Shown here in pieces: positions 48,219 to 61,800 of a DNA stretch of 64,000 nucleotides. This DNA is from Branchiostoma floridae (Eukaryota > Chordata > Leptocardii > Amphioxiformes > Branchiostomatidae). Below the pieces are notes generated by a model. The model ran no database searches, had not been told where the DNA came from, and worked only from the letters and a program-made list of their open reading frames with translations. Numbering within the stretch: position 1 is the first letter of the stretch; each line of letters opens with the position of its first letter. The position numbers were made by a program, and so were the translations under genes. The DNA lies in the NCBI RefSeq assembly GCF_000003815.2, contig NC_049985.1, positions 5,312,043 through 5,376,042 of the forward strand. The letters run 5' to 3'.

Positions 48219-49886
48219 TTAGTCACTCACACTCTTGTTTTTTTTTTTGGCATGGTTGGCCAAATGGATATTCAAATGACCCTTCTGTGCTGCAGTGTAG
48301 TCACACTGGTCACATTTGTAGGGCTTCACCACAGCATGTATGGCCATGTGCTGTCTCAAGCCACCCTTCACTGCTGCTGCAAACCCACAAACCTCACACA
48401 TGTATGGTCTCTCACCGGTGTGTCTAGTCATGTGACTAGCCAAGTGTGCTTTCGTGGCTGTGGAAAAGTCGCATTCTTCACATTGGTAAGGCTTCTCACC
48501 GGTGTGTCTGGTCATGTGGGCTTTCAGAGAGTACATTTCTCTCGCCCCATAGCCACAAATTTCACATTTAAATGGCTTTTCGCCAGTGTGTGTGATCATG
48601 TGTCGCTTTAAATGGTGACTCTGCCATGATGAATAGTCACAAAGTTCACATTTGTGCGGTTTCTCACCAGTGTGTTTAGCTGTGTGCCGCTTCAGATCTT
48701 CTTTTCGCGCTGTGGAAAAGTTGCAGTGTTCACAGTGGAAGGGTTTTTCCCCACTGTGGGCGACCATGTGCCGTTTCACACGATACATACTCACAGCTGT
48801 ATAATCACACAATTCACATTTGTATGGATTTTGGTCAGAGTGTGTGCCCATATGGGTTTTCAAACGTGACTTAGATGCACTGCAATAATCACAGACTTTA
48901 CATTTAAAAGGTTTCTCCCCAGTGTGTTCAGCCATGTGCAACTTCAACTGGCCCTTTTGACGAGAGGCATAACTGCAAAACTCACACCTGTAAGGTTTCT
49001 CACCAGTGTGGGTAGTCATGTGCAGCTTCAGACCTTTCTTGCTCACCGAAGAAAAGTCACACTGCGTGCATTTGTGAGGCCGGTTGTTGCTGTGTTTCGA
49101 CATGATGTGCTCTTTGAGGTGACCAGACTGTTTTGCTGAGTAGTCACAAAAAGTGCACTTGTAAGCTCTCTCACCGCCATGCATTGTGCGTACATGCACA
49201 AAAAGACCACCTTTCCTTGCTGCCGAGAAGTCACAGTGGCCGCAGTGGTAGGGTCTCTCATCAGTGTGTTTGCACTGTATGTGCTGTTTCAGTTGCGCCT
49301 TCTGTGCTGCAGAATAGTCACACTGTGGGCACTTAAATGGTCTCTCACCAGTGTGGGTTCTGATGTGATTTGCCAGGCTCGTTGTACTGACTGTTTCAAA
49401 CTCACAGTGCGGACAGCTGTGTTTCTTACGCTCCTTTTTAATTTTCACTTTTCTTTCACCTGTGTGTTTGGCCATGTGCTTTTCTAAGGATATCTTTTGG
49501 ACTGCAGAATAGTCACAGTAGCCACAGTGGTAAGGTCTCTCACCGGTGTGCACAGCCATGACATGCCGCTTCAGGGCGCCCTTCTGTGCTGCAGAATAGT
49601 CGCACTGCGGGCACTGGAACGGTTTCTCGCCAGTGTGGGTCCTGATGTGAATTGTCATTGATGTTTTATCTATCGTTTCATGCTCACAGTGTGGACAGCT
49701 GTGTTTCTTCGGCTTCTTTCCACTTTCACTTTCACTAGCATAACTTCCTTTCAGGTTGTACTTCCTTGGTGGACAAGATTCTTGGTGCATCTTGAGTTGT
49801 TGTTCTCCTGTCCCTCCATTGTCTGTTTCAGGACAACTGGGTCCCTCTCTTGACTCTAGATGCTCACCTTCAGTAGATTCCATCAT
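48219..49886 (-). CDS. C2H2 zinc-finger protein, 17 fingers
   Basis: One uninterrupted coding exon of 555 residues. A short acidic leader (about 55 residues, no KRAB or SCAN) is followed by 17 C2H2 fingers of the CxxC...H-x3/4-H type, most joined by HTGEKP/HTGERP linkers. This points to sequence-specific DNA binding in the nucleus. Many fingers share a CDYSAAQK-like core, as in the ZNF64/GAGA-like families of amphioxus and vertebrate poly-zinc-finger genes. Fingers 1-3 and 4-6 look like a duplicated three-finger block. Finger 17 ends HLANHAKKKNKSVSD. An acceptor (CAAATTAG) directly precedes the ATG; a 5' UTR exon may end at the donor near 50867. No orthologue can be named. It converges with TBCK. 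Confidence 0.93.
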   Translation of the reverse strand: MMESTEGEHLESREGPSCPETDNGGTGEQQLKMHQESCPPRKYNLKGSYASESESGKKPKKHSCPHCEHETIDKTSMTIHIRTHTGEKPFQCPQCDYSAAQKGALKRHVMAVHTGERPYHCGYCDYSAVQKISLEKHMAKHTGERKVKIKKERKKHSCPHCEFETVSTTSLANHIRTHTGERPFKCPQCDYSAAQKAQLKQHIQCKHTDERPYHCGHCDFSAARKGGLFVHVRTMHGGERAYKCTFCDYSAKQSGHLKEHIMSKHSNNRPHKCTQCDFSSVSKKGLKLHMTTHTGEKPYRCEFCSYASRQKGQLKLHMAEHTGEKPFKCKVCDYCSASKSRLKTHMGTHSDQNPYKCELCDYTAVSMYRVKRHMVAHSGEKPFHCEHCNFSTARKEDLKRHTAKHTGEKPHKCELCDYSSWQSHHLKRHMITHTGEKPFKCEICGYGAREMYSLKAHMTRHTGEKPYQCEECDFSTATKAHLASHMTRHTGERPYMCEVCGFAAAVKGGLRQHMAIHAVVKPYKCDQCDYTAAQKGHLNIHLANHAKKKNKSVSD

Positions 49887-52865
49887 CTAATTTGAGAAAA
49901 AGGGATTGGGTTTAGTCATTGATGAGAAGCCATTGGTGAGGTACCAGTAAGACCTTGCTCGTATGTCATATGCAAAGTTGTCATATGCACAGCCCCATAA
50001 GTCTAAAAATACATGTATCAACTATAAGAGTGTTCAAGAATCAAACTGTGCATGCACATGGTTAAGGCCTCTGATCATGAGACATTGACGAAATATTTTT
50101 GGACTTTATTATATCAAAAACCTCGTTGATTTAATGATTATATATATAATGCAAACCATGTACATCTTGACATGTATATAGTATGATTAATTCTGGCCAT
50201 GGGGTTTACAAAGATGTATTTGAAATTTGTCTATGAACAGGAGATAAATTAAACAGAGAAAGTGCTGTAAATCAATCAACTGAATGAGCACGCAACTATA
50301 TGCATACCTTGTAATTAGAAAACTTAGTAATTAGTGCGAAAAGTTACAAGTTACAAGGTAAGAAAACGGCTTTACTGTATACTGCAGTATCAAATTGCAA
50401 ATATAACGTTCTACTTCAAATAACCAGCAAACTATTAAAATGAATCTAAAAGATTGTAATGTATTGCCGTTATCCAACAGCCAGTATTAAATCGACAATT
50501 AGGTGTGAAATATTCCTCCCTGCCCCTCGCGTGCCACCAGTTTAGTGTTAATTAGTTACTTTGCATCTGAAAGAACTGACTTCATGGGCGTTGACCTCGC
50601 TAGAAATCTAGTTNNNNNNNNNNNNNNNNNNNNNNNNNNNNNNNNNNNNNNNNNNNNNNNNNNNNNNNNNNNNNNNNNNNNNNNNNNNNNNNNNNNNNNN
50701 NNNNNNNNNNNNNTAAGAACTAAGAAAGCTTCAACCGTTAACGTTAGACATAAAATGTAGAAAAGGCCGCAAAATTATACTAACAAACACCCTGGAAGCT
50801 GCCCAAAATCTCTTATTATACCATCTGCTTTGAATTTGTTCGACGGAAAACAAAGTTGTTGCTCACCTTGACTCTAGGAATATGTCCAGAGCTCTCTAAG
50901 AGGTCTAGTTTATCCTTATTTGTTCCTGTGACTCCCTGATGTACAGTTAACCAAGCTAAGATCGAGAAGAAGTTGAAGATCACTTCCAGGAATCCAGAAA
51001 AAATTATCCCGACGCCATGTGGTGCTTGGGTGTCAAAGGTCAGATGGAAAAGGTCACCAGTAGTCCAATAGCCTGGTTACCCAAATCAAACTTCATTTGT
51101 ACAAATATAACCGACATAACGTACAAACCGATAACCACAGCGTTTCGGTCGCTTTGACATCAATCTACCTTTGGACGGGTCTCAGGGACCTGCAAACATC
51201 GACCGATTTCTGAAAATCAATTGTAGTGATTGATAGGACACTAGTCATATCGACACTAGTCATATGCCGAAAATATCCCTTGTCCTGCTGATAATCTTTT
51301 TTTTATATTTAACCCCCACTAAGCTGGTCAATTAGTTAGATCAGTAAAACTTTACCTATGCTGTGCTGTGCTGCAGATTTACCTCCCCAATTGATGCGGT
51401 TTGCTGCAGTATGCCACATTCAAGTGAGAAATGCCCCAAATCCATAAAGATACAGGACCCACATACAGGCATCGATATAATCATCTACACCACATGATGT
51501 CTGACAAATTGACAACTTTGCACCATACCTGAGGTTGTTTTCAGACACCTCACCAAGCTCTAACCCTAACCTCCATCCTAACTCGAAGTCTCAACTCAAC
51601 CCTAATGCGTCCCACCCTGAAGCAATCATAACCAGAGTGGACATGGTGATGCCGAGTTGTCCTGATTGACTGGTGGTCTGACTTGTCCAGTTACCAAGAT
51701 GTCCTGTTACCGCATGCAGCAATGTGGTTTTTGTCCACAGTGACACCCAGCCTTGCAGGAGACTCTCCCTTATAGGCAGCATAATCTTCAACATGCTGAA
51801 GGTCCAAGGCCTTAACCAAAATAAGAATGTCACACGCTGTCATACGTTGGAACCTCTGCTTCACAATTTGCAAATTTAGTGGGGATCAGTGAAAACATTG
51901 GATTCAATTCATTTCAACAGTATACATCTAATAGCATATATCTGCCATAGCCGAAGCTGTAACAATGATATGAGGATTTTACCACGGTCATTTTACCATT
52001 ATACAACTAACCCCCCAATACAGGAAACAACAGACCATGACCTAGATAGTGATCAGTGAAGTGGCACTGCTTAAATATATGAATAATGAAAGTTACATCA
52101 TGAGTTCAACTTCTAGAATTCACTTTAATTCCTCCTTAAAAGCAAAATAACATCCATACAAAAATAAGACTACATTGTATGTACATGTAGTTAATCTATT
52201 GTACACTATGGCTTGGTAACTCATTAGTAAATTGTACAAACTATTATTTACATGCCTGTACAAATGTATAACTGATAGATACAAATCTTCAGTGTACCAC
52301 AACATCTGAGGTTGCTGTTTTCCATAAAACCCTTTGGGAGTCCACATCCAAATTCTATGGAATATAATCAAACTCTATCCCCTGTGCAAGGACTCAGTCT
52401 AAAATTCCTCAAGGCCATAAGGTAGAATGTATCTATCATCAGTTTTATTGCCTGGGTCTGCATATTTTTTTGGGCCCCCATGAGAACTGGAATGATCATC
52501 AGCTTGCATTTTGAAGCCAAATGGACCAATTCAAAGACTGGTTGGACAGTGAAGGGGTTATTAATTGTAGAATAGCCACATACAATTTCTTGGAAAAGGC
52601 AATGACAGTAAATCGTCAGAACAGCTTAGCATCTGAGGGTAATTTTTCAAGTCCTGAAGTTTTGATTCCTGAGATAATGACACCCTTGTCATGTTCATGT
52701 GGAACTGTGACATCACCCCTGTAGCCTAGAATAGACAAATGAAAGACCGCACAAACTATATGTTAAAAGAGGTGTCTGACACAAGAAGCATTAACATAAG
52801 TAGGACATAAGTAGGACAAATCCATTCTGTTTTTACTTTCACTTCTTTTACTCCTAAACATTGTG
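49887..52865. other. Upstream region of the zinc-finger gene and 3' flank of PIBF1
   Basis: It contains a gap (50614-50713), a possible minus-strand 5' UTR exon with donor GTGAGC ending at 50867, and a copy of a repeat also seen at 47040-47130 (at about 51654-51850). An open minus frame near 51691-51873 (MTACDILILVKALDLQ) has a helical look but no recognised family. Confidence 0.45.
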
Positions 52866-55800
52866 CTATGATGTTGCATAGACTTGTGAATATTTGGTCC
52901 TCTCAGTCCCGCTACGCTGTTTCACTCTCTTGTACCACTCTGGCGGGTCTCTGTTTGTCTGATGAGGAAAGAGATAGTACAGTAACGTTATAAAAATCAT
53001 GGAAAACAAGAAAGTCAAACATTGCTATATCAGGCATCTAGTACCCACAAAAAAGAATAGTGAACAGATTTGATACAACTGTAATATGCTGGGAAGAAAC
53101 AAAAATTAAGTAAAAAATACTGTAACAGTAAAAACGCATAATTGCGGCATTATAATTATGTGGCAAAAACTGATAAAATATTACCACTGGAAACATTTAG
53201 AGATTTACAGTGAAACATATCTTATAGAATTATTATAGTAAAATGTACAAACTTACAAATAATGTAGGTGCAGGTGTGTAAGTGTTGGAGTCTTGTAGCG
53301 GGGCCTTCACACGAGGTCTGGTCGATCGGACAGCAGTGGACGTGGTGGATGCCTCAAGAGGGTGTGGCCTGTCATCTCCATAGCGACGGGAATGAAGGCT
53401 CTGCACCACTTGTTTCATGACAGCCATTTCCTGTGATAATCGCTCTACAGGTTAGCAATAGGACAACGAACTTGTTTCCATTTTCAGCAGCAAGAAGTAT
53501 CAATCTTCAGAAAATAAATGATGTCTATCCTTACACAGTATTCTTCTTTTGTCATTCTTAATTCAGGTGAAGCATAATGCTTTTTTTCAAGTAGATTGTA
53601 GCACATTGCTGCCATGCTATGGCTTGCATTTTCAGGTCAGGTCAGGTCAAACATACCAGGTCAGCCTTACTCTTCTGAATAAGTATTCTTTTATGTGCAG
53701 CAGTTGAAGCTCCCTTATACACAGGACAGCTGGCAACATCCAAAATTCCAAAGTTACGTGACACATTCATATTCATAGGCATATTCAATAATTAAAAAAA
53801 GCCAACGTTTGAAGACATGTACAAGCTCTTTTTGTTTTCTTAGAAGGTTTGATCTGTGAGAATTTCTTTAAAATGGTTGTATAAAGAGGGAATAGAACAA
53901 GTGGATGCCTTGGGAGATATTCTAGTAGCAAAGGAACAAACCAGCAGACTAATCAGCTGCCTAACCACCCTACCTCTCTCTGATTGAGCAATCTCTCCAG
54001 GTCAGAGGTCATCTGGTTCTTGGTCTTGATCAGGTCTGCTCTCTCCTTCTCAAATCGACTGAGGGACAAGGAGGATAAAAGGAGACGTCAGGCTACCAGA
54101 TATATGTGCAGAAAACATTTAACAACTGAATTAAACATTGCCTTCTTGCATTTATGATTCATAAGTTTCTAACTTCCTTGGTTTATTGATCCCTGACAAA
54201 GATACTTTGTTGAAATCCACCAAAAACGTCTTGTGCAAAAGAACTCATGACCAAAAAATGGCAAATTCAAATAAATTTACTTTAATTGCAAACTGTATCT
54301 CTGTTATATACGTTGTATGACCCTTGCCTCTTCCCTCATGACCTCAATGAAAAGCGGCCAGTAGGCTGATTTGAGCTTTCTTAAATAAACAAAGGTTCAA
54401 ACAAACAAACAAACAAACAAATACACTGGTCCCTCCCATTGACACCAACACACACACTAAAAAACCCCCTCAACCAACTCCCCCTCTGTCAGACAAACCC
54501 TCCCCTTTTGACCACCTGACTTCCTCCTGTAGCTGCTGGATGTGGTTCTTCTGTGCGTTGATCTGCGAGTCCCTGAGTCTCAGGCTCTCGATGAGGTAGG
54601 AGTAGGGCTGCTGGGATTGGTCCAGAACCCTGTTAGCTGCAGAGAGCTGAAACATAGAGGTAAATGGACTACTGTAAATTCCTGAAGGTTTGCACAGCAT
54701 TAGGGTAGTAAATGACTGGAATGCCCTACCACAGGACGTAGCAGAAATCAGTGAATGAGTTTAAAACCAGGTTGAACAAATCATGGGAGAGCAAAAAGAA
54801 CAAACAGCAAGAGTGAAAATTGGGAGCCCACAGGCAGATGCCTTAATTCCAAAGATGGTATCCAGGTATCCAAGTTTGCCAGTGTTAATTTTGTTTTACG
54901 GAGGGTAAAGCAAATTTTCTGTTTTAACTTCATGGCTGAAAACTTCTGTAGTGGTAATATAGAAACACATGATCAGCAAATTTGGCTAAAGGTCATCATA
55001 GCCTTGTAGACTTATAAGACTCGTAAGGACTTTAAGCAATGTAAACTGTATTTCCAGTAAAGACGTTTGTATGACCATCGCCTCTTCCCTCATGACATCA
55101 ATGCAAAGTGACTTGCAGGTCGATCTTCGAGCTTATCATGAATAAACAAAGTTTCAAACAAAAGCGTAATGCCAGCTTTCAAACACCNNNNNNNNNNNNN
55201 NNNNNNNNNNNNNNNNNNNNNNNNNNNNNNNNNNNNNNNNNNNNNNNNNNNNNNNNNNNNNNNNNNNNNNNNNNNNNNNNNNNNNNNGACTTCAATCACA
55301 CACCAATACATGTAGTGCATAGTTTTAGATTTTCATCAGTAGATGGTTTCTTTTCACAGTCTGTTTTATGTCTAAATCTATGAGAACAAAATGAGCTTCA
55401 ACGAGAAACAAGAATAATGTCAGACACCACCTACGTTGTAAAATTCTATGTCCCAAGCATAGGTCCTATGACCTTGCAACATTTTTCAGTACAAAGCACA
55501 CTGTTACTGTTGACATACATGCACTACCAGTAGGAAGGCTTCATTCTTTTTAAATTATAAAATATGTACTACGGTATGTGACAATTGCTACAAACTGCAA
55601 TGTTTACAATATATTTTTGATAAGTAGCAATGCTGGAGAAATGACTTTCCCACCTCTGTTTTAATCTTCTCTTTGCTGTGCTGGGGACGTTTGCTCCGTA
55701 ACCATAAGAAAACAGCACTCTCTCTGCTTCGTCCTCGTTTTCAACTGTAGTAGATTCATAGGGTGGAGAAATCATTAGTCAATTAATAATAATAATGTGC

Positions 55801-58800
55801 ATGTCAGGTAAAGCAAGAAGTGAGAAAACCAGTCCAGTGCCTGTAGACCAGTAAGGTTTGCACTTAACATACAAAACTGGACCAGGTATGTTTAGGTGTT
55901 TACTGGTTATGCAAAAAAACAAATAAGAACATACCTTCAGCAGCCTGCATGACAACATCGTCCAGCTCCTGCTCCAGTTTCTCGTACGTCTCCACCCGAG
56001 ACTTCAGGTCCTTGTTCTGTGTCTCCAGCTCCAGGAACTGCTTCTCTGTGGACCTCTGCAGCTCGTAGTACTCCCTGGTCATCACCTGGTGGAGAGGGGA
56101 ATTATACCAGTGTTTTATGATTAGTTTGAGCATGGGGGCTCTCTATTTTGTAACCTGCTGCAAAATGATATAAAATACAGCATATAGCAATGCAGCTAAC
56201 TAGAAGTCTTGCAGCTAAAGGGATATCCTTCATTCACATGCAAACACAGTTATTTTGCTTCAAAATTATTCCTTGGAAGAGACGGTTGCTGGACTTGCAG
56301 TCAAAAATCAACAAGGCACAGAAATGGCTGTGAAAACAATACTACTTTACTGAACTTAGACTGTACAAGACAGTAATAACTTACTACCCCAGTACTTAAA
56401 AATGTACCTCTAACTTGTTCTGCAACTTCTCGTTGTCGATCTGACACTGTTTGAGGTTCCTGACGGTTTCTTCGTGCACCATCTGGGTCCTCTCCGTCTC
56501 AAACGACTTCAGCTTCAGCTCGTTCTGCAGCTCAGAGGTCTTACTGTCAGCTCCATTTTGTAGCTGTCTGAATCTAGAGTTAAATAGTACAAAATTACAG
56601 CTTGCAACAACAACTTAAGAAGGCAAAGGCAAGACAGTAGGCAAAAAGTAAATACATAATGCAGGGATGTTACATTTAGTCATAAACAATAAGTTGCATT
56701 GCTTACCCAATTTGTGCCTTCATGTTAAAGTATGAATATTTTGACTTTTATCAGTTGCTATACAATATTTCTTTGTTCATAAATAGATATTATACATTTT
56801 ATTTGTTGCCATATGTCTATTGTATAATCCAAGAAAAATCTAGCAACAGTAGTGTCGCATCCTATAGAAAAAATCATACAAAGATGTAAAAAACTGGGAA
56901 GAAGAAAACTATGATGTTTCGTGTCATCTCGAAAAAAAAGCCAGACTTACTCAGCTACTAGATCCTCACATCTCCGTGTGGCCTCCCTCTCCGCCAGCGC
57001 CAGCCTCTCCTTCTCTGCTACAGCTGCGTCACGGGCCTCCCGCAGGTTCCTGGGGTTAGACAAGAGGAAAGACGTTCAAGGACAGGCAGAAACTGTCTCT
57101 TACACTGCCAACAAACACATTTGTCTGTCCCAACCATGCCCATCTCACCTGTACTACATTCCTCACCTGTCCTGACCACACCCATCCCACCTGTCCTGAC
57201 CATGCCCATCTCACCTGTCCTGACCATGCCCATCTCACCTGTCCTGACCACGCCCATCTCACCTGTCCTGACCACACCCATCTAACCTGTCCTGACCACA
57301 CCCATCTCACCTGTCCTGACCACACCCATCTAACCTGTCCTGACCACACCCATCTCACCTGTCCTGACCACGCCCATCTCACCTGTCCTGACCACGCCCA
57401 TCTCACCTGTCCTGACCACGCCCATCTCACCTGTCCTGACCACGCCCCTCTCACCTGTTCTCCCGCTCGTACATCTCCCTGGTGCTGACCCTCAGCCTGT
57501 CCATCTCACCTGTCCTGACTACACCCATCTCACCTGTCCTGACCACACCCATCTCACCTGTCCTGACCACACCCATCTCACCTGTCCTGACCACACCCAT
57601 CTAACCTGTCCTGACCACACCCATCTCACCTGTCCTGACCACACCCATCTCACCTGTGCTACATTCCTCACCTGGACCACGCCCATCTCACCTGTTTTCC
57701 CGCTCGTACATCTCCCTGGTGCTGACCCTCAGCCTGTCCATCTCCTGGTCAGTCTTGACCCTGATCTGGTCCAGCTCCTCGGCCAGCCTCCGCTCGTATT
57801 CAGCCTTGTAGTGATCCCTGCAGAGCAAGACAACACAGATATGGACTTCAAACGTACTGTAAATCTTGAAATCTTTGTGGCAGTATTATTTTGCTGGTAT
57901 TCACAGCAACCGCACCACTTGAAATTTATGACTACAAATATGCATTTCCATTTCAACCACAAGTCTGTTCAACAACCTTTTCAGATGCCAACACAATTTT
58001 TTTCACCACAGCATAATTTGAAGTTTTAAAGGAAGCAGCTATTAAGCCCATAATCTAATCCCTTGTTAAGGCCGAGTTGAATCCAAAAAAAGAAAGATCA
58101 TCAAAATCCATTGGCAGATTTTCCTGGTATTTACCAACAAAGAAAAAATTCCTGGTGAAATGAAAACCTCCTTTCCTCACCTTGATGCCACATATTTTTC
58201 GTACATCTCTTCCCGCGCCCGTTTGGCATCGTCCAGCTGAACAGTCAGCTGCTGCAGCCTCTCCTCGTTGAAGGTCATCTTGGAGCCAAGGTCGTTGCTC
58301 TGCTTGGTGAGGTAGTCCTTGTCCTGTCTGAGTAGGGCCAGGGCCTGCTTGGCAGCTGAGAGCTGAGAGGAGAAAATAAGTGAACAATGCAGAATGTACA
58401 CTCAGTTGAAACTACTTTGGATGTCTAAAAGGTAAAAATGAACATAGAGTCAGTGAATATTCATTTGTGATGGTTGTAGATCTATTGCCAGCATGTTTGG
58501 AAATATATTTGACAAAAGACAGAGCAGATCAGTACTAAACCTGTACACATTTGCAAAGATACTGACAGTGTAATACCTACTATTGGAAGTGTTGCATAAT
58601 AAGGTAAGACATCAATAAAATGAGACACAGCAACAGTAAATGACCTTGCAATTTGAACCCCCAACCTTCCACATGGAAGGCGAACACCCAAAGCTGCTGC
58701 CAGTTATAATATATACCTCCTTCTGTGTGTCGTCTCTCTCCTTAGAAACTGTGCGGTGTGCAGCGTCCAGGTAGGTGTACTTCTTCTTGGTGTCCAGGAC

Positions 58801-61800
58801 TTCATGTTCAAGATCATCTCTCTCACTGGACAACAATTAACAGCAAGGACATTATCACAATGTAAATGTACAACATGTGGATTCATCAAAGAGCAATATA
58901 CATGTACATGTATTACTAGTAAGTGCTTCCTTCATGCAGTAATGTTCTACAGTGTGCTGGAAGTATAAGTCAGTTCATGGATCACACTGCATATACTTAG
59001 TGAGATACATTGTGGGTATCTCCCTATGTACACATGCACAGTTTAATCCAGGACCCAGCATACTGTTTGTGAATATACATGTCAGTATGTAAGTATGTAA
59101 GTATGTACAAAGTATGTGCAAAGTAGCCTACTTAGATACTAGGCTGACTAAATTGTGCTCCTAGCTGCCAGAGGAGGGGGTCATAAATCCGACAGTGCAA
59201 GACTGTGTGAACACAGGTTAGCCTAGATACCATCATTCTTAACTTACACACATTGCCTGTGAGCAAGTTTTGGGTGAGCCTAAACTAAGAAGGATGGTAC
59301 CCAGGCTACGTGCAAAGTGGGAATTGATGTACAGCATAGGTATCTAGTTTTGTGTATTACCAGCAGTGCTAACACACCCGATATGGTAGCTCATAGTCTT
59401 ACCCAGGAATTCTGAACCTCACACGTCTGAATGGCATGCAAAGTTACAGGGAACTCAATCAATACAGTCAATGAATTGGTTTTCATATATCAAGTCAAAC
59501 AGGTGGCAAGAAAGACGATTGAAAACACTAAAAATGACATCAAAATATTATCACAGAAAGGCAACAGCATATGTCAGAATCTCTGCTTATCTATCAAGTT
59601 CTGCTTATAACAGATTCTTCCAATTCAACCCATCAGTTAAACAGAAAATTCCATTAACAACAAAACAAGCAGACATTGTATGATTAGAATAGATGAAACA
59701 CCAACGTTAACTTTAAGTTCCCATTATATCATCCTACCTTTTGACCCTGTCATAGTTCTCTCTCTTGTAGTCCCCCTGCTGGATCTGGGACTTGGTATCA
59801 GCCAGCTCCAGGGTTAACCTTTGACACTTGACCTCTGCATCTGACCTTCCCTGTTTCTCTGCCTTCAAATTCTAGTTTACAAGACATATTTGCTCGTTGT
59901 AACATCATGTACATGATGTTTGATGAATACAAGGTAGACATCTTAACATGCATTTCAGCGATTTCCATGCTATGATGATGCTGCCATGAAGACACCATCA
60001 AGACAACAAATATTGATCATTTCACAATGGAGAAAACTTTGATGATTGAAACAGCAGGGTTATAAAGGATAGAATAGAATATAGAATATGAATATAGAAT
60101 ATGAATATAGAATACAATATAGAATACAATATAGAATACAATATGGAATACAATAGAATAGAATATGGAACAGAATATGGAATATAGTATAGAATATAGA
60201 ATATAGAATATAGAATAGAATAGAATAGAATAGAATAGAATAGAATAGAATAGAATAGAATATAGAATAGAACAGTTCTCACCTCCTGACAGGTGTCCAG
60301 TTCCTGCTGTAGTTCCCTCTGGTCAGTTTCCAGATCACGACACCTGGTCTCCAGCGCCGCGGCTCGCTGCTGCAGGGGGTGGACGGCATCGTACAGCCGC
60401 AGCTGCAGAACAGTGGCACAAGCACGTGGTCATTCTCCAGAAACACTTATACAGTGTATCATAAGAGCTGCATAGTGCAGTATACAATACTGGTACAATA
60501 CAGAGAAAACCTTTTCTGTATGTACAGGTCCACATACCAGAACATTATATACTGGCACTGTAAGCTGTAGGGTGGATCATAAAGCCAGAGGTTGCATGTT
60601 TGAGGAGAGCCACACCTTGTGCATGTTATTGGTAAGAGTAGGGGTCCATCCCAGTGTGAGTGGAATAATAATCATACTAGAGTAGAGACTCATGTCTTAC
60701 ACAGCTGGTGCTTACTGTGCAAAACTGGTGTGCTATGCCCTATAACATTACTGGTTATGTGATTGTGAAACAAACAAAACAAAAAACACCCTGTACTGAG
60801 AAATTTGGAGGTCTTGAAAGAATGAGTATCCCCTCTGGGTTTCCACTGACAGTTGCGAGACAATGTAATAATTAATATGATGATTGAGCACCACTGCTAA
60901 CACTGTCACCTCTACTTTCCAAAAAGTGTGTGCTAATTGTGCTGTACTGTATACAATACAGTATACTGTTGAATAATTTACTCTACCAGGCATTGTGCTA
61001 AGCACACTTTTCAGCTCACATATTATATGTCAATCTTTCCTGACAAACATTCAAGTAACACAAATAGAGATACAACTTACTGTATAACAGAAATTGTGTT
61101 GGTATTGCTAAGTACTGTTAAACAAACTCAGTGAGTTACTTATTTTATCTGGGAACATTTAGGTGTATTAAAAGTACACTGTCACACAGTTCTATATGTT
61201 TGTTTGCAGTTCAGTTCAGTTCATCCTCTTTGTAAATACTAGTAACCTGAAGGCATAAGACATAATTTTGTACTAAATTGTTGTCAAATAAAGATGCCCA
61301 AGAAGACCACTCAAAAAGCAAGGGGTTAATGAAATCTGGTCTATGTGGACAGGCGATCACTTGTACCACAGCAAAAAGTGGTCACATTGGCTTTGTGGTC
61401 CTTTGTAAAGGTGGCCGCAATCGTGTAATACTTTCAAACCAGAATGGACTACTATTTTTTATATGCATGGAGGGTCTTTAACATGCACAAGATATGACTC
61501 TGTTCTGATAGCCTGGAGTTTTAATAAGCCTTGTTTGCTTTAGTCCGCTCCCGAAGGTCGCTACCTGACTAAAGTGAACAAGGCTGGGCTCCAGGCTACT
61601 GCTCTGACACATCTGGATTTACCTACACTGTGTCAAATCCATAGGATGTGAAGGGGGTGATACATTGTATACTTACAGCCACATACTCCTTCATGGTGAG
61701 CTGTTCATCTGCCATCCCCTTCAGCTCGAAGTACTGTCCCTCTGTCAGGTTCAAGTCATGAAGACTCCTCCTGTCAATCACAACAACATATCATGATATC

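Noticed and set aside
48252-49487. Several plus-strand open frames opposite the zinc-finger exon
   Set aside because: Shadow frames of the repetitive finger coding sequence.
57056-57454. 132-codon frame of GQVRWAWS-type repeats
   Set aside because: Artefact of the 24-bp minisatellite, whose unit is a multiple of three; not a gene.
60022-60282. 86-codon frame rich in Tyr, Ile, Leu and Ser
   Set aside because: Translation of the TAGAA microsatellite.
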